Positions 56,422-64,000 of a stretch of DNA of 64,000 nucleotides are shown one piece after another (within the stretch, counting starts at the first letter, position 1; each line of letters starts with the position of its first letter). The DNA comes from Diphasiastrum complanatum (taxonomy: Eukaryota > Streptophyta > Lycopodiopsida > Lycopodiales > Lycopodiaceae). Under the pieces are notes generated by a model. It was not told where the DNA came from. It made no database searches and saw nothing but the letters and a program-made list of their open reading frames with translations. Location: positions 16,260,859-16,324,858 of the forward strand of contig CM055098.1 in the NCBI GenBank assembly GCA_029204225.1. The letters are read 5' to 3'. A program made the translations under genes and the position numbers.

Positions 56422-56805
56422 GGCCTCTCGCGACTCATCGCTCTCTCTCCACCGTCGTAAGGCCCCTAAGCCTTATTCAGGGGACATTTTCATGATTTAT
56501 ATCAAAAATTATGTTGAGCAACTTATCCTAGACAAGGATATTCTTATGAACCTGAGCTTTGATCTGAGATACTCCTCGATCAGCAAAGCGATAGTTTGAT
56601 TTAAGCTGCCTACTCAACCTATTCAAATGAGTTCCAAATGTTCAAAATCACATCTAAGGGCGGCAGTTCTACCATCATCAACATCTCTCCCGAGCACCTA
56701 CAGAGTAGATTTCCTAATTCGGGAGAGACGATCCATGGCAAGGGTACTAGTTATGATGCCAAATAAATTATCTAGTTTCTAATGAAGGACAAAAAAACCA
56801 TTGCC
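56422..56805 (+). pseudogene. degraded extra ORF downstream of gypsy-D pol
   Basis: ATG at 56,422 opens MASRDSSLSLHRRKAPKPYS, then YIKNYVEQLILDKDILMNLS to a TGA at about 56,597. A shifted frame continues EFQMFKITSKGGSSTIINIS and SGETIHGKGTSYDAK. It lies on the same strand about 0.7 kb after the integrase stop, the same relative place as the coiled-coil ORF after gypsy-B. A weak resemblance to that ORF's FKVHVRGKFFTISEDL segment is possible. It is cut at about 56,805 by minus-strand copia. Confidence 0.35.
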
Positions 56806-57745
56806 CAAACCAATGTGCTGCGATACACATTGTCTTATACTCTGCTTCTGTTGTGGATAGAGCAACTATACTTTGCTGCTTACCGAGACCAAGAAAAACA
56901 ACTACCACAAAATTGGAATACATACCCTGTGGTAGATCTATGATCATCACAATCACCTCCCCAATCCACATCCACATAGCCACATAACTTAGGTAAGCCT
57001 TCATGCTTCCTGTACACCAAGCCATAATCGGAAGTGCCTTTGACATATAGCAAAATGTGTTTGGCTATCTTCCAATGCATTTTTGTAGGCGCTGTCATAA
57101 ATTGACTTACAATACCAACAACATAGCATATATCTGGTCTAGTCATGGTAAGGTAAATCAAGCTCCCTACTAACTGCCTATATAGTGCAGCATCAAATGG
57201 CTATGATTTGTCGAGCTATGAAAGCTTTTTACTTGGCTCAATAGGAGTGTTCACTGGCTTGCAATCTTGTAGCCTGGACCTGTGTAGCAACTCTGTGACA
57301 TACTTCACCTGTGTTAGTCCCACATCATTCCTTTTTGCCACACTTCCACTCCAAGGCAATAATGCATTAGGTTGAGATCTGTCATCTCGAATTGTTCCAT
57401 GGGATCCTACTAGATCATATCTATCATCTCTTGATTATTTCTCGTAGTAATCAAGTCATCAACATAACGAGCAACCAAAGCAATCATCCCATCAAAGCAT
57501 AAGACATAAAGGTTTGGATCAGAGTGTGTTCTCAACATCCCCTTAGAACAAAAGTAGGCATCAATCATGTTGTACCACATGCACGTGGTGCGTGCTTGAG
57601 ACCATAAAGTGCTTTCTTCAAGCTACATACTTTATTCTCCTATCCTTTCGTTATAAAGCCTTCAGGTTGATCCATAAACACCTCTCTTTCTAACTCACCA
57701 TTTAGAAAAGCAGATTTCACATCCATCTGTGTTGAAGTCCCTTTT
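56800..57745 (-). pseudogene. copia RT-RNase H, minus strand
   Basis: From 57,745: MDVKSAFLNGELEREVFMDQ, KKALYGLKQAPR, YVDDL, then an uninterrupted join absent from the left arm: TPIEPSKKLS, YRQLVGSLIYLTMTRPDICY, AKHILLYVKGTSDYGLVY, GYVDVDWGGDCDDHRSTTGY and KQQSIVALSTTEAEYKT. It shows the unrearranged order and no frameshift at the position mutated in copia-1. It stops at about 56,800 in RNase H. A TAG and a few substitutions remain. Confidence 0.85.
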
Positions 57746-58383
57746 GAACCACGATCCTAAACTCAAATTCTCACAGTAATAGGATCCATCGAGTGATATT
57801 ACCAGTCCTACAAGTTTTGTTGATGAGATATAGGAGTGCTTGATGATCAGTGAAGAAGGCAAAAGCTTTTCCTAGAAGATAATGACGAAACTTCTGAACT
57901 GCATATACCATTGCCAAAGCTTTACGCTCGGTAGTGGTATAATTGATTTCAGCAGGTATCAATTGTCTACTGAGAAATCAGATTGGATAATCTTTTTTTA
58001 ATTCTCCCGGTTGGGTGAGCACTGCTCCAATGGCATACTTGGATGCATCGATATGCACATGGAATTCTTTGGAATAATCAGGAGCCCAGAGGATAGGTGC
58101 ATTGGTAAGGGCTTCTTTTAGTTGATTGAATGCAATGCGTTGTTCATCAGTCCATTTGGGGACAACAACAACTTTATAGATTAATCGTGTTTTATTACCG
58201 AAGTCTAGAATAAAGCACTGATAGTATTGGTGTGGCCAAAGAAAGAATACACTTCGCGGACAGTACGAGGTTCGGGTAGATTTCGAATGATCAGGATCTT
58301 GTCTAGGTCAGTTGCGATGTCATTTTTTGAAATGATATGTCCTAACACAATACCATGTGTTACCCAAATTTGACATTTTTCAG
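57746..58383 (-). pseudogene. gypsy-D RT thumb and RNase H, right copy
   Basis: Mirror of 51,477-52,115, fused to copia RT at the same base. The frame AEINYTTTERKALAMVYAVQ and FFTDHQALLYLINKTCRTGN is open; upstream parts have shifts. Unlike the left arm it is continuous with upstream pol sequence (FGIPLNPEKCQIWV at about 58,375). Confidence 0.85.
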
Positions 58384-58973
58384 GGTTTAGGGGGATGCCA
58401 AATCATTGACATTGGATGTGTAAGAACAAAACAAATCTTAGGAACTTTCCTGATAGTGGTAAAGTCGCCAAGCGGTTGAATTTGAAGAGGTTTCATCATC
58501 GTTTTCTTCATGGTATGGCCACGTGGTTGTGGCTTCGGAGCTCGTGAGGTATGCGGACGAGAAAGTGGTGGCATATCATGGAGGATTTTGTTGTCGATTT
58601 GAAAAAATGTTTTCTCCTCACAGAAGTCCCAAGGATAGTTTGGTCATTTGACCCGATATAGCTTGGTATCATGTTTTTTGATCATAACTTGGACAACTGG
58701 TTTCACTTTGGATAATTGCTACGAAAAGGCCTTAAGTGGAAGGGCCTCCATGTAGTTGAGGATTTGAATATAAAAAATATCTGAATCTCCTAAGACATTA
58801 TCGTCATCTACAAAAAAATCTTCTAATTCATCAGTAGGTAGCCATGCAATATTTAACAACTCATCATTGTGTGGAAGAATCACAATAACATATCGCGCAG
58901 ATTCCGACATGGGCATTTGTTCGAAAATTTCATAATCCGTCACAATCCGACATGTTGAAATACAACGTCCCAA
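58384..58973 (-). pseudogene. gypsy-D pol upstream part, deletion derivative
   Basis: On the minus strand: RCISTCRIVTDYEIFEQMPM, LLNIAWLPTDELEDFFVDDD, LNYMEALPLKAFS, KVKPVVQVMIKKHDTKLYRV-like, and a Pro-rich stretch (PPLSRPHTSRAPKPQPRGHT) before FGIPLNPEKC. The RT palm with YxDD is missing, so an internal deletion joins pre-RT sequence to the thumb. The acidic segment resembles the protease-RT linker of other gypsy elements, but I cannot place it firmly. Confidence 0.5.
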
Positions 58974-59936
58974 TAAAAAATATGAAAATCAGAGTCCAAC
59001 AATCGAGAAATATGGGCGGCAAACCCATGATGGTAGATTTGAAAGCTACTAGTAGTGACTCTCAAGGGGATTTATGATGTGACATTTCTCTCACTTAGTG
59101 TTGGTAGTTCACTACAACATTCTGGAGGATTCTAACCCTATTACCGAGGCTTTTATAAAGAATTTTTTTTTGAAAAAACATCATAAACCTTGGTATACAC
59201 CATGAATTAAGCCTCGAAACGAGATTTTTGATAATTACCTTGGTAATCGAGGTTTCTTCATCTCATTTTTGCCTTGTTTATAGCACGAGGATACCGAGAC
59301 CCTCTAAAAAGACTGTTGGTGGCATGTCTCTTTCGAGTGATATACCAAGAGACATCCCTCTGTCAAAATGGCACCCTATGCCGAGGATTATTCGGAGGGT
59401 TACAAAAAATTTTAAAAAAAATCTAGGGTAGAATGGAGCCCTAAAAATGGACTCCATTTGACCCCAGGAGTCTTTTGCACCACTTCTTATGAAGTTGGTA
59501 AGCAAAATCATTTGTTCATAATTGTTAATAAAATTTACAAAATTTATTTAAGTTACGTTCTAAGCACTTAAAAATTGATGAAGGAAACTTAACCTCAACG
59601 AATATATATTCATACATAAATGTTCCAACTATAGAGATATGTTACAAATTAGACTATTGGAATACCTAAATATAATTGGATCTAGCTGAGTCATCCTTGT
59701 CCTATCCATTGATGTCACAATCGGACTCATGTGACTACGATGCATGGATTGTGATTAATGCATCCAATGAAGATGATTCAGTTATCTGAGAGATGTGATG
59801 AGAGTAATCGTAGGGTTTGAGAGTTTTGATTAGCACTCTACTATGTTCTCTTTTCTTTTTCTCTTCATGTGTGTTTAGGGTTTTGGGTGTCTGTAGGTGT
59901 GTATGCGTGTAAGTATGATGCCATTAGTTTATGTTT
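58974..59936. other. spacer present only in IR2 right arm
   Basis: No gene is recognised. 59,815-59,915 repeats 60,310-60,410 (TTTTGATTAGCACTCTACTAT ... GTGTGTTTAGG) in direct orientation, so part is duplicated LTR-like sequence. Confidence 0.45.
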
Positions 59937-60033
59937 CATGCTTACTATTTCATGCATAGTATTTTAATTTATTCATGCTACTTTAGTTTGTAGTATCTTA
60001 ATTTATGTGTTATATGTTAGTTATGTTTCATGC

Positions 60034-61916
<1,883 letters not shown>

Positions 61917-61962
61917 TTGGTATAGCACGACATATACCAATTTTTGGCACCGTTGCCAGGGA
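61917..61962 (+). promoter_or_regulatory. gypsy-B primer-binding site and hairpin, right copy
   Basis: Hairpin TTGGTATA-8 nt-TATACCAA (61,917-61,940), then TGGCACCGTTGCCAGGGA (61,945-61,962), a variant tRNA-Asp primer site, 52 bp before the gag ATG at 62,014. Confidence 0.75.
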
Positions 61963-62013
61963 TAGTTTAGGAAAGTTATAAGAAATCTGAAGATCCATTT
62001 CCATCTCTAATGT

Positions 62014-62697
62014 ATGTCAAATAGAGAATCGAGATTAGAAAGATACCGGAAGCTTAGAGAGGAGTTTTTACAAAGACAGAGTGAAAGTACTAGTCATAGA
62101 AATCTAGACAAAATCACTGCTCAGCTACTTGAACTCCTAATTAGCTTCGGTATGGAGGGTCCTGCTACACGCTTCACTTCTATCTCTAAAATTAAATATG
62201 ATTATTTTAAAGGGACCAGCTTTGATGATGTAGATAGCTATGTCTCACAATCTGAGTCAATAGCCAATGCAAATAACGAGGGAACTAATGTAGACAAACT
62301 ACGAATTTTCTCTGGTCTGCTAAGAAAACAAGCGCGTATCTAGTATAGTCAGGTAGAACCAGACCGTGTAGGAACCTGGTACCTGTTGAAAGATGCGTTT
62401 CTGAACCAGTTCAGAGAGATAGGTTACAAATCTAGAATTCTTGGACGACTGGACAATGTTCAGAAGAGTAAAGAATCTCTTTGCAAATATACACATAAGG
62501 TTAAAAACCTCATAGGAAAACTAACCGGTGTATATCCCGTGGATATGCAAATCGAATGGTTTTTGGCTGGTCTACCACCAAAGATTGATCGATACTGCAG
62601 ACAAGGGGACATGAACTCCATAGCAGCCGTTATAGCTAGTGCAGAAAATTTTGAGACTTTGAAAGTGGCGATTAACAAAGAAATCTTGAAAGTCTAA
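62014..62697 (+). pseudogene. gypsy-B gag core, right copy
   Basis: MSNRESRLERYRKLREEFLQ ... KQARI, TAG at 62,341, then KDAFLNQFREIGYKSRILGR and VYPVDMQIEWFLAGLPPK to 62,697. Near-identical to the left copy and shares its TAG. The frame ends after a small change (KVAINKEILKV) next to the 1.94-kb internal deletion. Confidence 0.85.
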
Positions 62698-62708
62698 AAC
62701 TGATTTCA

Positions 62709-63499
62709 GTGACAGTGATGCCGACAAACTTGAAAGAGTCTGACGATTCGAGTGACGAATTTGAACATGAATTTGGTAACAAGAACCAGGTTGACGACAA
62801 GAAAACATCTATGGAGTCAACCATGCGTGAAATTCATGGCCATACCAAGGCCAATATGACTGAAGGTATCATCTTACCAGATTCTACTGAACTGATTGAA
62901 CTTGCACTTGGCAGATTTGTGCATGTTTCAAAGTCACTCAGAGAATCTGAGTTGGCGGAATTCATTGAACTATTAAAGGAGTATCAAGATGTTTTTGCTT
63001 GGTCGCTCGATGATTTGAAGGGTATACCTGCAGAATTCGGAGAGCACCGAATTGATCTAAAGGAAGATGTTGTACCTGTTCGACAGAGACAGTATCGTCT
63101 CAATCCTAAATACTCTCTAATGGTCAAGGACGAATTTAACAAACACCTTAAGACATGTATAATCTATCTTGTCTTAAGTAGTGAATGAGTTTCACCCATT
63201 CTTGTCGTCCCGAAGAAGAAGACTGGCAAAATATGAATATGCCAGGATTTCCGAAAACTCAATGCTGCCACGAGGAAGGACCATCATCCTTTGCTTTTTA
63301 CTGATTCCATCCTAGATCAGGTTGCTGGTCAAGAGTGTTACAGTTTCTGTGACGGCTTTTCTGGATATAATCAGGTGGGAGTGCAAAAGGAGGATCGGTC
63401 AAAGACCACATTCACGACGGATTGGGGCCTACAACAAAATGCCCTTTGGTCTTTGTAACGCTCCAGTGACTTTTCAGCGAATCATGATGTTAATTTTCA
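62709..63499 (+). pseudogene. gypsy-B linker and RT start, right copy
   Basis: After the deletion the linker is open from 62,709 to 63,188 (SDEFEHEFGNKNQVDDKK, REIHGHTKANMTEGIILPDS, AEFGEHRIDLKEDVVPV). A TGA at 63,186 and a shifted RT start follow, with VAGQECYSFCDGFSGYNQ-like motif A and YNKMPFGLCNAPVTFQRIMM ending at LIFTA. The RT is cut before IDD/IDN and continues as gypsy-D integrase. Confidence 0.8.
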
Positions 63500-64000
63500 C
63501 AGCCGGATTTTGGTGGCCAACTCTTTTTAAGGATACGCACACCTACACTAAGGCTTGTGATGTTTGTCAAAGAACCAAACGATTTCAAAAGACCGATTAC
63601 ATGCCTTTGCACCCTGTCACAATTGATCAAGCTTTTCAGAAATGGAAAATTGATTATGCTAGACCCATTAGTCCTGCTGCTAGACACACTCAATCCCACT
63701 ATATCGTAGTAGCTACAGACTATTGTATCAAATGGGCTGAAGCAAGAGCTGTTCGCAATGCTGACACGCATTCTACAACAAAATTTCTCTATGAATAGGT
63801 TATTGTTCATTTTGGATGTCCTCTAGAACTTATCAGCGATAGGGCTACACATTCTCTTAACTTTGTCATAGCAGATCTCTTGTGGTACATCGCAAAAGTT
63901 TTCTGTATTATCCACGATGCAATGGCCAGACAGAATCCACAAACAAAATCTTATGTGGCATTCTCACCAAAACTGTCGAATCCAGCCGATCCGATTGGGA
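63500..64000 (+). pseudogene. gypsy-D integrase, truncated by window end
   Basis: Copy of 54,905-55,402 at an offset of 8,598 bp: FWWPTLFKDTHTYTKACDVC, WKIDYARPISPAARHTQSHY, a TAG at 63,796-63,798 (shared with 55,198), and LISDRATHSL. It is fused in frame to gypsy-B RT at LIFTA-GFWW, giving a 158-codon hybrid open frame. It runs off the window. Confidence 0.85.

Overview
The window looks like transposable-element graveyard DNA from the nuclear genome of a land plant. The evidence is fragments of Ty3/gypsy and Ty1/copia retrotransposons, tnp2-type (CACTA/En-Spm) transposase pieces with plant-like GT-AG introns, plant-type primer-binding sites (tRNA-Met TGGTATCAGAGCC; a variant of the tRNA-Asp site), AT-rich spacers, and one recognisable plant gene, an ASR (ABA/WDS, abscisic-stress-ripening) gene with a single intron. 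The species cannot be fixed from sequence alone; a vascular plant with a large, repeat-rich genome fits. Almost every long reading frame is a broken transposon fragment. The only reading frame that looks intact and conserved as a host gene is the ASR gene at 39,792-40,302 (-).

Layout. 1-6,528: a 164-bp tandem duplication, a tnp2 fragment, a gypsy-C RNase H/integrase fragment (+), the C-terminal part of an unusual DUF7869-like element (-), and an unidentified three-exon fragment (+). 6,529-15,909: arm 1 of a ~10-kb inverted repeat (IR1) holding an ASR pseudogene, a copia tail, a head-to-head tnp2 module and a gypsy-A element. 15,910-31,910: spacer with copia pieces, a copia LTR, a cluster of nested palindromes (19.4-20.3 kb), a second gypsy-C integrase, the N-terminal part of the DUF7869-like element, and several copia gag genes. 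31,911-42,007: arm 2 of IR1 in reverse, with the intact ASR gene. 42,008-44,628: a long coiled-coil extra ORF (-) and an array of heat-shock-element-like motifs, both downstream of gypsy-B pol. 45,981-52,567 and 57,296-63,504: a second inverted repeat (IR2) made of gypsy-B plus a gypsy/copia chimera. The rest is copia and gypsy-D integrase, running off the right end.

The fragments are joined at sharp breakpoints, several with 2-5 bp microhomology, and repeated segments share the same disabling mutations. The material was therefore duplicated after the elements had died. This points to segmental or replication-based rearrangement rather than ordinary retrotransposition.

All similarity statements are from reading the sequence by eye; no database search or alignment was run. 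Family letters (gypsy-A to -D, copia-1 to -4) are local labels.
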